A DNA stretch of 64,000 nucleotides. It comes from Pseudomonas fluorescens (GTDB lineage Bacteria > Pseudomonadota > Gammaproteobacteria > Pseudomonadales > Pseudomonadaceae). The notes under the pieces are model-generated. The model did no database searches. It saw nothing but the letters and a program-made list of their open reading frames with translations, and had not been told where the DNA came from. The translations under genes were made by a program, and so were the position numbers. Positions within the stretch are counted from its first letter, which is position 1, and each line of letters begins with the position of its first letter. Below, one piece after another: positions 36,582 to 46,805 of the stretch. The stretch is from contig NZ_MRST01000024.1 of the NCBI RefSeq assembly GCF_001902145.1, forward strand, positions 124,001 to 188,000, written 5' to 3'.

Positions 36582-36965
36582 CTATAGGACAGCGAACGTG
36601 CCCTGTGCTTTTGCGACAAGTCTTTCGCCCTGGTACACGTCTGCCTCGACCACCAAGGTGCGGCGACCGGTATGAATCACCCGGCTGGTGCACAGCACAT
36701 CACCGTCTTCCACAGCGCGGATATAGTTGATCTTGCATTCGATGGTGGCGCTCTGCTGGTCAAAGCCATGGGCGCTGGAACAGGCCAGGCCCATGGTGAT
36801 GTCCACCAGGCTGAAAATCGCCCCGCCATGGAGCTTGCCCGCGCGGTTGCGCAGGTGCGGCTCCAGGGTCAGGGCCACCTCGGCAACGCCCTCTTCCAGG
36901 CGTTGCAGGCGGCAGCCGATCAGTTCGCTGAATGCGCTCTGGGTCAAACCGGCCGGAATCTCCAT
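36582..36965 (-). CDS. PaaI-family hotdog thioesterase
   Basis: Acyl-CoA thioesterase-like protein of 127 residues with a single hotdog fold. The characteristic segment NRAGKLHGGAIFSLVDITMGLA places the conserved HGG before the long helix. Its start shares one base with the tex stop, so it is cotranscribed with tex, an arrangement I recall from other pseudomonads. The substrate is unknown. Confidence 0.85.
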   Translation of the reverse strand: MEIPAGLTQSAFSELIGCRLQRLEEGVAEVALTLEPHLRNRAGKLHGGAIFSLVDITMGLACSSAHGFDQQSATIECKINYIRAVEDGDVLCTSRVIHTGRRTLVVEADVYQGERLVAKAQGTFAVL

Positions 36966-39289
36966 CAGCGCTTCTTCAGCTGTTTAGCGTTGGCAAACAG
37001 CGACGCCATGGCGTTGCTGCTTGGCGCGGCGGTGGCGGTTTCCTTGCGCGGCGCGTTGTTCTGCGACTGGCGCGGTGCCGAGCCCGGGCGAGCGCCACGG
37101 GCACCGTCGATCTTCTCGCCGGGGGTGTCGCTCATGCGCATCGACAAGCCCACGCGTTTGCGCGGGATGTCGACTTCCATGACCTTGACCTTGACCACGT
37201 CACCGGCTTTCACTGCTTCGCGAGGGTCCTTGATGAACTTCTCCGAAAGCGCGGAGATGTGCACCAAACCGTCTTGATGCACGCCGATGTCCACGAATGC
37301 GCCGAAGTTGGTCACGTTGGTCACCACGCCTTCGAGGATCATGCCCGGTTGCAGGTCCTTGAGGTCTTCGACGCCGTCCTGGAACTCGGCGGTCTTGAAC
37401 TCGGGGCGCGGGTCGCGACCCGGTTTCTCCAGCTCTTGCAGGATATCGGTGATGGTCGGCACACCGAAGGTTTCGTCGGTGTATTTCTTCGGGTCCAGAC
37501 GCTTGAGGAACGCGGCATCGCCAATCAACGAACGGATATCGCGGTCGGTCTCGGCGGCAATGCGTTGCACCAGCGGGTAGGCTTCCGGGTGAACCGCAGA
37601 GGCGTCCAGCGGGTTGTCGCCGTTCATGACGCGTAGGAAACCAGCAGCCTGTTCAAAGGTTTTTTCACCCAGGCGTGCGACCTTCTTCAGCGCGGCGCGG
37701 GTTTTGAACGCGCCGTTTTCGTCACGATGGCTGACGATGTTCTGCGCCAGGGTGGCGTTGAGGCCGGAGATCCGCGCCAGCAGGGCTACGGACGCGGTAT
37801 TCACATCCACCCCCACGGCGTTTACGCAGTCTTCCACCACCGCATCCAGGCCGCGCGCCAGTTTCAGCTGCGACACGTCGTGCTGGTATTGGCCGACGCC
37901 GATGGATTTAGGGTCGATCTTCACCAGTTCGGCCAGCGGGTCTTGCAGGCGACGGGCGATGGACACGGCGCCACGGATCGACACGTCGAGGTCCGGGAAC
38001 TCCTTGGAGGCCAGCTCCGATGCCGAGTACACCGAAGCGCCCGCTTCGGAGACCATGACCTTGGTCATCTTCATGGCCGGGTATTTCTTGATCAGCTCGG
38101 CGGCCAGCTTGTCGGTTTCGCGGCTGGCGGTGCCGTTGCCGATGGCGATCAGGTCCACCGCGTGCTTGGCGCACAAGGCGGCCAGGATCGCCAGGGTCTG
38201 GTCCCACTTGTTGTGAGGAACGTGCGGGTACACCGTGGCGTGGTCCAGCAGCTTGCCGGTGGCGTCGACCACCGCGACCTTGCAACCGGTGCGCAGGCCC
38301 GGGTCGAGGCCCAGGGTGGCACGCGGGCCAGCCGGTGCGGCCAACAGCAGGTCGTGCAGGTTATGGGCGAACACGTTGATCGCCTCGGTTTCGGCGCCGT
38401 CGCGCAGCTCGCCGAGCAAGTCGGTTTCCAGGTGGGTGTAGAGCTTGACCTTCCAGGTCCAGCGCACCACTTCGCCAAGCCACTTGTCTGCCGGGCGGTT
38501 CTGGTTCTGTATGCCGAATTGTTGACCGATCATGCCTTCGCACGGGTGCATGGTGCCCGGCAGCTCGTCACCGACTTTCAGCGCGGAGCTGAGAATGCCT
38601 TCGTTACGGCCGCGGAAAATCGCCAGGGCGCGGTGGGACGGCATGCTTTTGAGCGGCTCGTCGTGTTCGAAGTAGTCGCGGAACTTGGCGCCTTCTTCCT
38701 CTTTGCCGGCGATGACGCGGGCGCTGAGGATGGCTTCCTGCTTGAGGTAGGTACGCAGTTTTTCCAGGAGGCTGGCGTTTTCGGCGAAGCGCTCCATCAG
38801 GATGTACTTGGCGCCTTCGAGGGCGGCCTTGACGTCGGCGACGCCTTTTTCAGCATCGATAAAGCGTGCGGCTTCGGTTTCTGGCGTCAGCGACGGGTCG
38901 TTGAACAGGCCATCGGCCAAATCACCCAGGCCGGCTTCCAGGGCGATCTGGCCCTTTGTACGACGTTTCTGTTTGTACGGCAGGTAAAGGTCTTCGAGGC
39001 GGGTCTTGGTGTCGGCGAGCTTGATGTCGCGTTCCAGTTGCGGGGTCAACTTGCCCTGTTCTTCGATGCTGGCGAGGATGCTGATACGCCGTTCGTCGAG
39101 TTCTCGCAGGTAGCGCAGGCGCTCTTCCAGGTGCCGCAGTTGGGTGTCGTCGAGGCTGCCGGTCACTTCTTTTCGGTAACGGGCGATGAAAGGCACCGTG
39201 GAGCCTTCATCCAGTAGAGCGACGGCCGCTTCGACCTGTTGTGGGCGTACGCCGAGTTCCTCGGCGATGCGGCTGTTGATGCTGTCCAT
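36965..39289 (-). CDS. tex: Transcription accessory protein Tex
   Basis: Nucleic-acid-binding protein of 774 residues linked to transcription control and toxin expression in other bacteria. Domains in order: helical N-terminus ([16 protein letters not shown]), a YqgF/RNase H-like domain near 325-450 ([18 protein letters not shown]), helix-hairpin-helix segments near 500-560, and an S1 RNA-binding domain near 650-720 ([26 protein letters not shown]). The tail is Ala/Lys-rich. The ATG follows AGGTGG. The thioesterase gene is coupled downstream. Confidence 0.94.
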   Translation of the reverse strand: MDSINSRIAEELGVRPQQVEAAVALLDEGSTVPFIARYRKEVTGSLDDTQLRHLEERLRYLRELDERRISILASIEEQGKLTPQLERDIKLADTKTRLEDLYLPYKQKRRTKGQIALEAGLGDLADGLFNDPSLTPETEAARFIDAEKGVADVKAALEGAKYILMERFAENASLLEKLRTYLKQEAILSARVIAGKEEEGAKFRDYFEHDEPLKSMPSHRALAIFRGRNEGILSSALKVGDELPGTMHPCEGMIGQQFGIQNQNRPADKWLGEVVRWTWKVKLYTHLETDLLGELRDGAETEAINVFAHNLHDLLLAAPAGPRATLGLDPGLRTGCKVAVVDATGKLLDHATVYPHVPHNKWDQTLAILAALCAKHAVDLIAIGNGTASRETDKLAAELIKKYPAMKMTKVMVSEAGASVYSASELASKEFPDLDVSIRGAVSIARRLQDPLAELVKIDPKSIGVGQYQHDVSQLKLARGLDAVVEDCVNAVGVDVNTASVALLARISGLNATLAQNIVSHRDENGAFKTRAALKKVARLGEKTFEQAAGFLRVMNGDNPLDASAVHPEAYPLVQRIAAETDRDIRSLIGDAAFLKRLDPKKYTDETFGVPTITDILQELEKPGRDPRPEFKTAEFQDGVEDLKDLQPGMILEGVVTNVTNFGAFVDIGVHQDGLVHISALSEKFIKDPREAVKAGDVVKVKVMEVDIPRKRVGLSMRMSDTPGEKIDGARGARPGSAPRQSQNNAPRKETATAAPSSNAMASLFANAKQLKKR

Positions 39290-39645
39290 AAAACCACCTG
39301 AAATTCTTAAAATCAGCGCGCCGGCCCATAGAAAAAGGCCGGCGAGGCTGGTTGAGCGGCCCGACTGGCGCCGCTGCCTGGGTCAAGAGGCTGGCTATTG
39401 ACCCTCGAAATCGAAAAATTCACGACAAGCGGGTAAAAAAAAGCCCGGCAGTAAAGGGTAACGATCTGACGTTGCCCTGCACGCAGGCGCCGCATTATAA
39501 CCAGCGTTCTGCCCTTGGGGGGTACTGCGCCAACGGTTGTAGGGCGCGGGTTCGCTGGCAGTAGATGAAAAATCTGCTAACAATGCACACGGTGCGTATA
39601 ACGGCAGCTACGCCATAATGCGCGCCGAGATAAGAGGAGCATCCA
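39290..39645. other. Divergent region tex / ompR
   Basis: No gene is evident in these 356 bases. A perfect 8-bp hairpin, CGCCGGCC paired with GGCCGGCG around CATAGAAAAA (39319-39344), lies close to the tex start and would fall in the tex leader. GCACACGGTGC near 39590 is a short inverted repeat before ompR. The region must contain both promoters. Confidence 0.4.
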
Positions 39646-40386
39646 ATGAGCAGCACCGCACAAACTGCTGAAGGCGAAAAAATTCTCATCGTTGATGACG
39701 ATCCGGGGCTGAGCAGCCTGCTGGAGCGTTTTTTCAACTCCAAGGGCTATCGTGCGCGCGCGGTGCCGAACACCGAGCAAATGGACCGCCTGTTAGGGCG
39801 TGAAGTGTTCAACCTGGTCGTACTCGACCTGATGTTGCCCGGTGAAGACGGCCTCACCGCCTGCAAGCGCCTGCGCGGTGCTAACAACCAGATCCCGATC
39901 ATCATGCTCACCGCCAAGGGCGATGAACTGAGCCGCATCAAGGGCCTGGAACTGGGTGCTGATGACTACCTGGCCAAGCCGTTCAACCCCGATGAGCTGA
40001 TGGCGCGGGTCAAGGCCGTGTTGCGTCGCCAGGCACCGGCGGTACCGGGCGCACCGGGTAGCGAAGACGAAAGCGTCACCTTTGGCGACTACGAACTGTC
40101 GCTGGCCACCCGTGAGCTCAAGCGCGGTGAAGAAGTGCACATGCTCACCACCGGCGAATTCGCGGTGCTCAAGGCCTTGGTGATGAACGCTCGCCAGCCG
40201 CTGACCCGTGACAAGCTGATGAACCTGGCCCGTGGCCGGGAGTGGGACGCCCTCGAGCGCTCCATCGACGTGCAGATTTCCCGACTGCGCCGGATGATCG
40301 AGCCAGACCCGTCCAAGCCGCGGTATATACAGACGGTGTGGGGTGTGGGTTATGTGTTTGTGCCGGATGGCACCGCAACCAAGTGA
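39646..40386 (+). CDS. ompR: Two-component response regulator OmpR (AmgR-like)
   Basis: Response regulator of 246 residues, OmpR/PhoB class. The receiver domain (about 12-130) has acidic residues in ILIVDDDPG, phospho-acceptor Asp61 in VVLDLMLPGEDG and the conserved Lys in MLTAKGDE; the winged-helix DNA-binding domain (about 145-242) ends LRRMIEPDPSKPRYIQTVWGVGYVF. It pairs with envZ just downstream. In P. aeruginosa the orthologous pair AmgRS governs envelope stress and aminoglycoside tolerance. The start follows AGAGGAG. Confidence 0.94.
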   Translation: MSSTAQTAEGEKILIVDDDPGLSSLLERFFNSKGYRARAVPNTEQMDRLLGREVFNLVVLDLMLPGEDGLTACKRLRGANNQIPIIMLTAKGDELSRIKGLELGADDYLAKPFNPDELMARVKAVLRRQAPAVPGAPGSEDESVTFGDYELSLATRELKRGEEVHMLTTGEFAVLKALVMNARQPLTRDKLMNLARGREWDALERSIDVQISRLRRMIEPDPSKPRYIQTVWGVGYVFVPDGTATK

Positions 40387-40503
40387 CCGATGATTTGCAG
40401 GGGCGGGTATCCTGGCGTTTGACTCCATGAGGGTCGACGGGATGCCCGGCGTCTGCAATTCTGCGAGCGCCGCTCGTTTCTGCAAGGTGTGCAGCTTTCA
40501 TCT

Positions 40504-41817
40504 ATGAAAACCCCGCTGTGGTTCCCACAAAGTTTCTTCTCCCGCACCCTCTGGTTGGTGCTTATTGTCGTTCTGTTTTCCAAAGCGCTCACGCTGGTTT
40601 ATCTGTTGATGAACGAAGACGTGCTGGTGGACCGGCAGTACAGCCATGGTGTCGCCCTGACATTGCGTGGTTATTGGGCGGTAGACCCTGAGAACCGCGA
40701 AAAAGTAGCCAAGGCGTCGACGCTGACTCGGGTTGACGGCGCTGGTGTGCCTGAAGGCGAGCAACATTGGCCTTACAGCGAGATTTACCAGCGCCAGATG
40801 CAGGCTGAGTTGGGCGCCGACACCGAGGTGCGGCTGCGTATGCATGTTTCGCCTGCGCTGTGGGTGCGAGCGCCAAGCCTGGGGGATGCCTGGATCAAGG
40901 TTCCGCTTTATCCGCACCCGCTGCGGGGGCAAAAAATCTGGAACGTGTTGGGCTGGTTCCTGGCCATTGGCTTGCTCTCAACGGCGTCCGCGTGGATTTT
41001 CGTCCGCCAGCTCAACCAACCCCTCAAGCGCCTGGTGTTTGCCGCTCGCCAACTGGGCCAGGGGCGCAGTGTGCGCCTGCCGGTCAGCGACACGCCCAGT
41101 GAGATGACCGAGGTGTACGGCGCCTTCAACCAGATGGCAGAAGACGTCGAACAGGCCGGGCGCGAACGCGAGTTGATGCTGGCGGGGGTGTCCCATGACT
41201 TGCGCACGCCGCTGACGCGATTGCGCTTGTCCCTGGAGTTGATGGGGGACCATACCGACCTCACCGATGACATGGTGCGTGACATCGAGGACATGGACGC
41301 CATTCTGGACCAGTTCCTGGCGTTCATCCGTGACGGGCGAGATGAAGTGGTCGAGGAGGTCGACCTCACCGACCTCGTGCGTGAGGTGGTTGCGCCCTAT
41401 AACCAGAATGGTGAGCAGGTGCGCACGCGCCTGGAGCCGATCCAGCCGTTCGCATTACGCCGGGTGTCGATGAAGCGCCTGCTGAACAACTTGATTGGCA
41501 ACGCCTTGCACCATGCCGGTTCCGATGTGGAAGTGGCGGCGTACGTTTCTGGCGACAGCGCCGCACCTTACGTGGTGCTGAGCGTGATGGACCGTGGCAC
41601 AGGAATCGACCCGGCTGAGCTGGAAGGTATCTTCAACCCCTTCACCCGTGGTGACCGAGCTCGAGGAGGCAAGGGCACCGGATTGGGGTTGGCGATTGTG
41701 CGGCGGATTGCGTCGATGCATGGCGGCAATGTGGAGTTGCGCAACCGTGAAGGCGGCGGGTTGGAAGCGCGGGTGCGGCTGCCGCTGGGGTTGATGCTAC
41801 CTAGAGACGCTGTCTAA
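40504..41817 (+). CDS. envZ: Sensor histidine kinase EnvZ (AmgS-like)
   Basis: Membrane sensor kinase of 437 residues. Span 1 is near 16-35, a periplasmic domain to about 147, span 2 near 148-167, then HAMP (to about 222), the HisKA helix with His231 in GVSHDLRTPLTRLRLSLEL, and the ATPase domain with N-box NNLIGNALHHA and G-boxes GTGIDP and GKGTGLGLAIV. The ATG at 40504 gives the family length; an in-frame GTG at 40489 is less likely. It is cotranscribed with ompR after a 117-base gap. Confidence 0.93.
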   Translation: MKTPLWFPQSFFSRTLWLVLIVVLFSKALTLVYLLMNEDVLVDRQYSHGVALTLRGYWAVDPENREKVAKASTLTRVDGAGVPEGEQHWPYSEIYQRQMQAELGADTEVRLRMHVSPALWVRAPSLGDAWIKVPLYPHPLRGQKIWNVLGWFLAIGLLSTASAWIFVRQLNQPLKRLVFAARQLGQGRSVRLPVSDTPSEMTEVYGAFNQMAEDVEQAGRERELMLAGVSHDLRTPLTRLRLSLELMGDHTDLTDDMVRDIEDMDAILDQFLAFIRDGRDEVVEEVDLTDLVREVVAPYNQNGEQVRTRLEPIQPFALRRVSMKRLLNNLIGNALHHAGSDVEVAAYVSGDSAAPYVVLSVMDRGTGIDPAELEGIFNPFTRGDRARGGKGTGLGLAIVRRIASMHGGNVELRNREGGGLEARVRLPLGLMLPRDAV

Positions 41818-41837
41818 CCAGCAATATGAATGCGAAT

Positions 41838-41926
41838 GTGGGAGCTGGCTTGCCTGCGATAGCGGTAGTTCAGTCAACAACGATGTTGAATGTACCGGCG
41901 TCATCGCAGGCAAGCCAGCTCCCACA
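41838..41926. repeat. REPIN, type TGTGGGAGCTGGC ... GCGATAGCGG
   Basis: Inverted arms of the third REP subtype between convergent envZ and rimK. It is the only hairpin-forming element there and may serve both transcripts as a terminator. Confidence 0.9.
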
Positions 41927-41957
41927 GTGGTTTGCGGCGTGTGGCAGATGTGGGTAT

Positions 41958-42863
41958 TCAGCCCTTTCCCTTGGTCCGAGTCATATTCGGCCCGCCATTC
42001 TTCTCCAGATGCTGAATGATGATCCCCGCCACATCCTTACCGGTGGTGGTTTCGATCCCTTCCAGGCCCGGCGATGAGTTTACTTCCATCACCAGAGGGC
42101 CATGGTTGGAGCGCAGGATGTCCACACCCGCCACGCTCAGCCCCATCACCTTGGCCGCCCGCAGCGCGGTCATGCGTTCTTCCGGGGTGATCTTGATCAG
42201 GCTGGCGCTGCCGCCACGGTGCAGGTTGGAGCGGAACTCACCGGGCTTGGCCTGGCGCTTCATGGCCGCAATCACCTTGTCGCCCACAACGAAGCAGCGA
42301 ATGTCCGCGCCGCCAGCTTCCTTGATGTATTCCTGCACCATGATGTTCTGCTTGAGGCCCATGAACGCCTCAATCACCGACTCCGCTGCCGTTGCTGTTT
42401 CACACAGCACCACGCCGATGCCCTGGGTGCCTTCCAGCACCTTGATCACCAGCGGTGCGCCATTGACCATCTCGATCAAGTCGGGAATGTCATCCGGAGA
42501 GTGGGCAAAACCGGTGACCGGCAGGCCGATGCCCCGGCGCGACAGCAGTTGCAGGGAGCGCAGCTTGTCCCGCGAGCGCGCAATGGCCACGGATTCATTC
42601 AGCGGAAACACCCCCATCATTTCAAACTGGCGCAATACCGCGCAGCCATAGAACGTCACCGAAGCGCCGATACGCGGGATTACCGCATCAAAGCCTTCCA
42701 GGGGTTTGCCCCGGTAGTGGATCTGCGGCTTGTGGCTGGCAATGTTCATGTAGGCACGCAACGTGTCGATCACCACCATTTCATGGCCACGTTCAGTGCC
42801 GGCCTCGACCAGGCGGCGGGTGGAATACAGACGCGGGTTTCGCGACAGCACAGCAATCTTCAT
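41958..42863 (-). CDS. rimK: Ribosomal protein S6 glutamate ligase RimK
   Basis: ATP-grasp ligase of 301 residues that adds glutamates to the C-terminus of ribosomal protein S6. ATP-grasp features: [15 protein letters not shown] (nucleotide-binding strand), [20 protein letters not shown], and the metal-binding [13 protein letters not shown]. It is last in rimA-rimB-rimK and overlaps rimB by four bases. In P. fluorescens the three genes form an operon in which RimA (a c-di-GMP phosphodiesterase) and RimB (a protease) tune RimK activity and so the proteome. Confidence 0.93.
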   Translation of the reverse strand: MKIAVLSRNPRLYSTRRLVEAGTERGHEMVVIDTLRAYMNIASHKPQIHYRGKPLEGFDAVIPRIGASVTFYGCAVLRQFEMMGVFPLNESVAIARSRDKLRSLQLLSRRGIGLPVTGFAHSPDDIPDLIEMVNGAPLVIKVLEGTQGIGVVLCETATAAESVIEAFMGLKQNIMVQEYIKEAGGADIRCFVVGDKVIAAMKRQAKPGEFRSNLHRGGSASLIKITPEERMTALRAAKVMGLSVAGVDILRSNHGPLVMEVNSSPGLEGIETTTGKDVAGIIIQHLEKNGGPNMTRTKGKG

Positions 42864-43342
42864 GCAGCACCTGGGGCAGAAATAGTGGAGACCGGGAACA
42901 CCGGCTTGTCTTGAACGTACTTGAGGCCCGGATTGACCACCAACTGGCCGTCAATCAGCGCCTTGGAGCCCAGCAGCAGGCGGTAACGCATGGCTTTGCG
43001 ACAGGCGAGGGTGAATTCTACCCGCCATACCCGATCACCCAGGGCCAGGGTGGTGCTGATTACGTAGCGCACTTGTGCATGGCCGTTGGAGCTCTTGATG
43101 GTTTTCATCGTCACAAGGGGCGCTTCGCAGCGGCGGTGACGCAATTGCACCACGCTGCCCAGGTGCGCGGTAAAACGCACCCACTTTTCACCGTCGCGCT
43201 CAAAGGGCTCGATATCGGTGGCGTGCAGGCTTGAGGTACTGGCACCGGTGTCGATCTTCGCCCGCAGGCCTGCTACTCCCAAGTCGGGAAGTGCCACCCA
43301 CTCACGCAGACCCACAACGGTCAAATGGTCAAATGTCTTCAA
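42860..43342 (-). CDS. rimB: RimB retropepsin-like protease
   Basis: Protein of 160 residues of the Zn_protease/retropepsin-like family (PF05618 type). The aspartic-protease-like loop is [18 protein letters not shown] near residues 30-45, with the hydrophobic strand GLRAKIDTG before it. In the rimABK operon of P. fluorescens RimB removes the glutamates added to S6 by RimK. It starts 13 bases after rimA and overlaps rimK by ATGA. Confidence 0.88.
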   Translation of the reverse strand: MKTFDHLTVVGLREWVALPDLGVAGLRAKIDTGASTSSLHATDIEPFERDGEKWVRFTAHLGSVVQLRHRRCEAPLVTMKTIKSSNGHAQVRYVISTTLALGDRVWRVEFTLACRKAMRYRLLLGSKALIDGQLVVNPGLKYVQDKPVFPVSTISAPGAA

Positions 43343-43355
43343 TATGGTTAACCGG

Positions 43356-44135
43356 TCAATTCGCCCAGGCTTGAGGAGATACCTCAGCCAACGCTTTGAA
43401 TGCAGGCTTGGCGAACCAGAAGCCCTGCATCAGAAATATTCCGCAGTCGGATAGGAAGTCGCGCTCGCCGGCACTTTCGATGCCCTCGGCGATGACAGTA
43501 ACCCCCAACTGCTCACAGATTGTGACAATCCCCCGGACGATCACCTGACGGACACGATCCTGGTCGACATCGCGAATCAGCGCCATGTCGAGCTTGATCA
43601 AGTCAGGTTGGAAATCGGCCAGCAGGTTCAGCCCCGAATAGCCCGCGCCGAAATCGTCGATGGCGGTCTTGAAGCCGAATTCGCGGTATTCACGCAGAAT
43701 ATTCGTCAAATGGCGATAGTTATCTACGTGCTCGCTTTCCAGGGTCTCGAAAATCAGCCGGTCCAGCGGGAAATTGTGCGCCCGGGCGGCCTCCAGAGTG
43801 CTGCGGATACACAGTTCCGGGCGATATACGGCATTGGGCATGAAGTTGATGGAAAGGTGAGTCTGCATGCCCAGGGCAGCGGCACCGGCGATGGCCTTGG
43901 TCCGGCAGCGCTGGTCGAAGCGGTAGCGATTGGTTTCGTTGACATGAGCCAGCACCGACAGCGCGCCTTCTCCCTGGGGACCGCGCACCAAGGCTTCGTT
44001 GGCGAAGATCGAATGGTCACGCAGGTCTACGATAGGCTGGTAGGCGAACGCAAAGTCGAACCCCAGAGGCTCGCTTTGCTGGCAACCCACGCACCGCTGG
44101 TTGGGCGAGGTGAGTGAAAGGGGAAAGTCGGTCAC
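43356..44135 (-). CDS. rimA: RimA EAL-domain c-di-GMP phosphodiesterase
   Basis: Single-domain EAL protein of 259 residues. The signature EALVRG (residues 49-54) and the catalytic set are present: the metal-binding segment LSINFMPNAVY, FETLESE, DDFGAGYSGLNLL, LIKLDMALIRD and VIAEGIES. A short N-terminal CVGC motif precedes it. The position directly before rimB and rimK identifies it as rimA by gene order. It would hydrolyse c-di-GMP and link that signal to S6 glutamylation. The divergent neighbour is hslR. Confidence 0.87.
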   Translation of the reverse strand: MTDFPLSLTSPNQRCVGCQQSEPLGFDFAFAYQPIVDLRDHSIFANEALVRGPQGEGALSVLAHVNETNRYRFDQRCRTKAIAGAAALGMQTHLSINFMPNAVYRPELCIRSTLEAARAHNFPLDRLIFETLESEHVDNYRHLTNILREYREFGFKTAIDDFGAGYSGLNLLADFQPDLIKLDMALIRDVDQDRVRQVIVRGIVTICEQLGVTVIAEGIESAGERDFLSDCGIFLMQGFWFAKPAFKALAEVSPQAWAN

Positions 44136-44251
44136 AGCGTATCCTCGCGAAAACAGGGTGCTACCTGGCGTATCTTAGGTGAGCCTTGGGGTTTATGCGT
44201 CGAAGGGTTTCAACGGTAAAGTTGCGACATTTTTCAGAGCGAGGAATTCAA

Positions 44252-44659
44252 GTGGCTCAAAAGCAGGAAGAGGAAGAGAAGGTCCGGCTGGACAAGTGGT
44301 TGTGGGCGGCACGCTTCTACAAAACCCGTGCCCTGGCCAAGGCCGCGATTGAAAGTGGGAAGGTGCATCATCGCGGCGAGCGCTGCAAACCGGGCAAAGA
44401 GCCACGTATCGGCGATGAGTTTCAGATTCGTACAGGGTTTGATGAAAAGACTGTCGTGGTGCTGGCGCTTTCCATTGTGCGCCGGGGCGCCCCTGAAGCG
44501 CAGGCACTGTATGCCGAGACCGAAGCCAGCATCGCCAAGCGTGAAAACGCTGCGGCCATGCGCAAGGCAGGGGCTTCAGGCCTGACCACTGACGGCAAGC
44601 CGAGCAAGAAGCAGCGCCGCGATCTGTTCAAGTTTCGCGGCAGCGGCAATGACAATTGA
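44252..44659 (+). CDS. hslR: Heat-shock ribosome-associated protein Hsp15
   Basis: S4-domain RNA-binding protein of 135 residues that binds stalled 50S subunits carrying nascent chains. The S4 motif VRLDKWLWAARFYKTRALAKAAIESGKV lies near 10-37; the C-terminal tail is Lys/Arg-rich (GKPSKKQRRDLFKFRG). The GTG at 44252 follows GAGGA seven bases upstream and gives the family N-terminus; the frame upstream is open without homology. It stands close to hslO, as in other gammaproteobacteria. Confidence 0.9.
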   Translation: MAQKQEEEEKVRLDKWLWAARFYKTRALAKAAIESGKVHHRGERCKPGKEPRIGDEFQIRTGFDEKTVVVLALSIVRRGAPEAQALYAETEASIAKRENAAAMRKAGASGLTTDGKPSKKQRRDLFKFRGSGNDN

Positions 44660-44691
44660 TTGCACGAGTCGTCCATGCAAACGCGATCAAA

Positions 44692-44779
44692 TGTGGGAGC
44701 GGGCTTGCCCGCGAATACGGTGGGTCAGGCACAGATGCATTGATTGACACCCCGCATTCGCGAGCAAGCCCGCTCCCAC
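44692..44779. repeat. REPIN, type TGTGGGAGCGGGC
   Basis: Inverted arms TGTGGGAGCGGGCTTGCCC and GCAAGCCCGCTCCCAC between convergent hslR and the PAP2 gene. Confidence 0.9.
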
Positions 44780-44795
44780 TTTTAGCCTTGGGGGG

Positions 44796-45599
44796 TTACG
44801 GAGTTGTGCGCATGACACTCAACCGCCGAATAACGGGCAACTTGCTCAGTAGCCCGAAAAGCGGCGCCGTCATCCGTAACAAGGCGCCCGACACCTTCGC
44901 CGCAAACGGCGTGTAATACCCCCAGCCCAGTGCCAACAGAGCCAGCAGTACGCCACCGATATAATCGTCCTGGCCCCAGTGCGCGCCGGCTACCAGCCGC
45001 GGCATCATGAACAGCAGCGCCAGGCCCCAGATCACCAGCACCTGGCCGATGCGTCGGGCGAACACGCTCATGAACATCGCCCAGATCAATAGCACCGAAG
45101 CATGGTCGCCGGGGAAGCTCTGGCTCGAGCGGTCTTTCAACTCCCAGCTTTTCTCCAGCCCTGGGAAAAAGTCGCTCATTTGAATCGCGCCGCTGATGAC
45201 CATCGACGGGCTACTGTGCTGCCAGCCCATGTGCGCCGCCAGTTTGGAGAACAGCATGCGGATAAACAGCAACAGCAGCAGAATGCCAAGGAAGCCAAAA
45301 AACGCCTGGCGCACCTGTACGGCCTTGAACACCCAGTCGCCGCGAATCAGCAGCGCCAGCAAAATCACGCCGACCACTGCATCAAACGGCCGCAGGCTCG
45401 CCACGGCCCACCCATGCAGCCAGGTCGAGTTCGTGGCCAATGGGCCATTGAGCAGATGAAACAGCCACTCGTCGAAAATCACACAGAGCATCTGGCCCGT
45501 GGGCCACAGCCAAAAACACAGCAGCGCGATAGCGAGTAGATTGCAAAGAGCCCATCGCCGGAGGTTCCAGTTGGCTTGGAACAAACCCGGATTGTTCAT
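44796..45599 (-). CDS. PAP2-family membrane phosphatase
   Basis: Integral membrane phosphatase of 267 residues of the PAP2 superfamily, with about six spans. The three phosphatase motifs are present: KDRSSQSFPGDHAS (motif 2, with PGDH in the usual SGH place) and RLVAGAHWGQDDY (motif 3, R-x5-H-x3-D); motif 1 falls in the preceding basic segment SWELKDRS. Possible substrates are lipid phosphates or lipid A (LpxE-like), undecided from sequence. It is monocistronic. Confidence 0.8.
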   Translation of the reverse strand: MNNPGLFQANWNLRRWALCNLLAIALLCFWLWPTGQMLCVIFDEWLFHLLNGPLATNSTWLHGWAVASLRPFDAVVGVILLALLIRGDWVFKAVQVRQAFFGFLGILLLLLFIRMLFSKLAAHMGWQHSSPSMVISGAIQMSDFFPGLEKSWELKDRSSQSFPGDHASVLLIWAMFMSVFARRIGQVLVIWGLALLFMMPRLVAGAHWGQDDYIGGVLLALLALGWGYYTPFAAKVSGALLRMTAPLFGLLSKLPVIRRLSVMRTTP

Positions 45600-45723
45600 A
45601 AACTGTCCCTCATCGCTCTATTGCGCTCCTTGAATTCAGGAGAAGTCGCACCAAGATGGTGCTAAAGCGTTTAATTTTATAAACCTTGTAATCATTTTGT
45701 CATCACTTCAGATACCCAGACCT

Positions 45724-46626
45724 ATGACTGATCTACCGGATACCGACTTCACCCAACGCTTCATCTTCGACGAGAACGACGCCCGCGGCGAACTCGTTTC
45801 CCTGGAGCGCAGCTATGCCGAAGTCCTCGCCAAGCACGCTTATCCGGAGCCGGTCGCGCAACTGCTCGGTGAGTTGATGGCGGCGGCTGCGCTGCTGGTA
45901 GGTACGATGAAATTCGACGGTTTGCTCATCCTGCAGGCGCGTTCCGAAGGCCCGGTGCCGATGCTGATGATCGAGTGCTCCAGCGAGCGAGAAATCCGAG
46001 GCCTGGCCCGTTACGACGCAGAGCGGATCGCGCCTGACGCTACCCTGGCCGACCTGATGGCCGACGGTGTACTAGCAATCACTGTCGACCCCACGGAAGG
46101 CCAGCGCTACCAAGGCATCGTCGACCTCGACGGCGAAACCCTGTCGGACTGCTTCACCAACTATTTCGTGATGTCCCAGCAAGTAGGCACCAAGTTCTGG
46201 CTCAATGCCGACGGCAAGCGCGCCCGCGGCCTGCTGTTGCAGCAACTGCCGGCCGACCGCATCAAGGACGACGATGAGCGCACCGACAGCTGGCGCAAGC
46301 TGACCGCTCTGGCCGGTACGCTGACCGCTGAAGAATTGCTGGGCCTGGACAACGAAACCATCTTGCATCGTCTGTACCACGAAGAGGCCGTGCGCCTGTT
46401 TGACGAACAAGGCCTGCGCTTCAATTGCAGCTGCTCGCGCGAGCGTTCCGCAAATGCCCTGGTCAGCCTGGGCCTGGAAGATGCGCAAAACCTGGTGGCG
46501 GAACATGGCGGCCATATCGAGATCGACTGCCAGTTCTGCAACCAGCGCTACCTGTTCGATGCGGCTGATGTAGCGCAATTGTTCGCTGGAGCAGGCATCG
46601 ACACCCCTTCCGACACCCGCCACTAA
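45724..46626 (+). CDS. hslO: Redox-regulated chaperone Hsp33
   Basis: Holdase chaperone of 300 residues activated by oxidation. The four zinc-binding cysteines are visible near the C-terminus as FNCSCSRE (CXC) and DCQFCNQ (CXXC). The N-terminal segment [19 protein letters not shown] is typical. The ATG at 45724 is preferred on homology to the family although no clear ribosome site precedes it; the frame opens at a TTG nine codons earlier. Confidence 0.93.
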   Translation: MTDLPDTDFTQRFIFDENDARGELVSLERSYAEVLAKHAYPEPVAQLLGELMAAAALLVGTMKFDGLLILQARSEGPVPMLMIECSSEREIRGLARYDAERIAPDATLADLMADGVLAITVDPTEGQRYQGIVDLDGETLSDCFTNYFVMSQQVGTKFWLNADGKRARGLLLQQLPADRIKDDDERTDSWRKLTALAGTLTAEELLGLDNETILHRLYHEEAVRLFDEQGLRFNCSCSRERSANALVSLGLEDAQNLVAEHGGHIEIDCQFCNQRYLFDAADVAQLFAGAGIDTPSDTRH

Positions 46627-46739
46627 AACGTTTAAGCACAGGTAAATCACCTGACAAACGCCGGATTAGAGGTGTTCTGACGGGAGGGCCCTACTCTTTT
46701 TGGGCTTTTCTGGCATAATCCGGCCCACTTTTTTCGCGG

Positions 46740-46801
46740 TAGTAGTGCGCAACTTTCTACTACAAAACGTTTGGAGCACTCGGCCATAGGCCGACGGGGA
46801 A
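46740..46801 (+). promoter_or_regulatory. pckA leader with two short hairpins
   Basis: TAGTAG/CTACTA (46740-46745 and 46757-46762) and TCGGCC/GGCCGA (46780-46794 with an ATA loop) can each pair in the message leader. The second ends just before the GGGGAA ribosome site at 46795-46802 and could affect its access. No known riboswitch fits. Confidence 0.35.
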
Positions 46802-46805
46802 CCTC

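Noticed and set aside
37727..39217. 496-codon antisense frame across tex
   Set aside because: Tex domains on the other strand are unmistakable; the antisense frame has none.
40427..40507. 26-codon frame ending in ATGA at the envZ start
   Set aside because: It lacks a convincing ribosome site, and an ATGA start always supplies a stop in that frame, so the overlap alone is no evidence.
46688..46709. GCCC...GGGC hairpin with TTTT after hslO as terminator
   Set aside because: The stem is only four base pairs with a ten-base loop, too weak to call.
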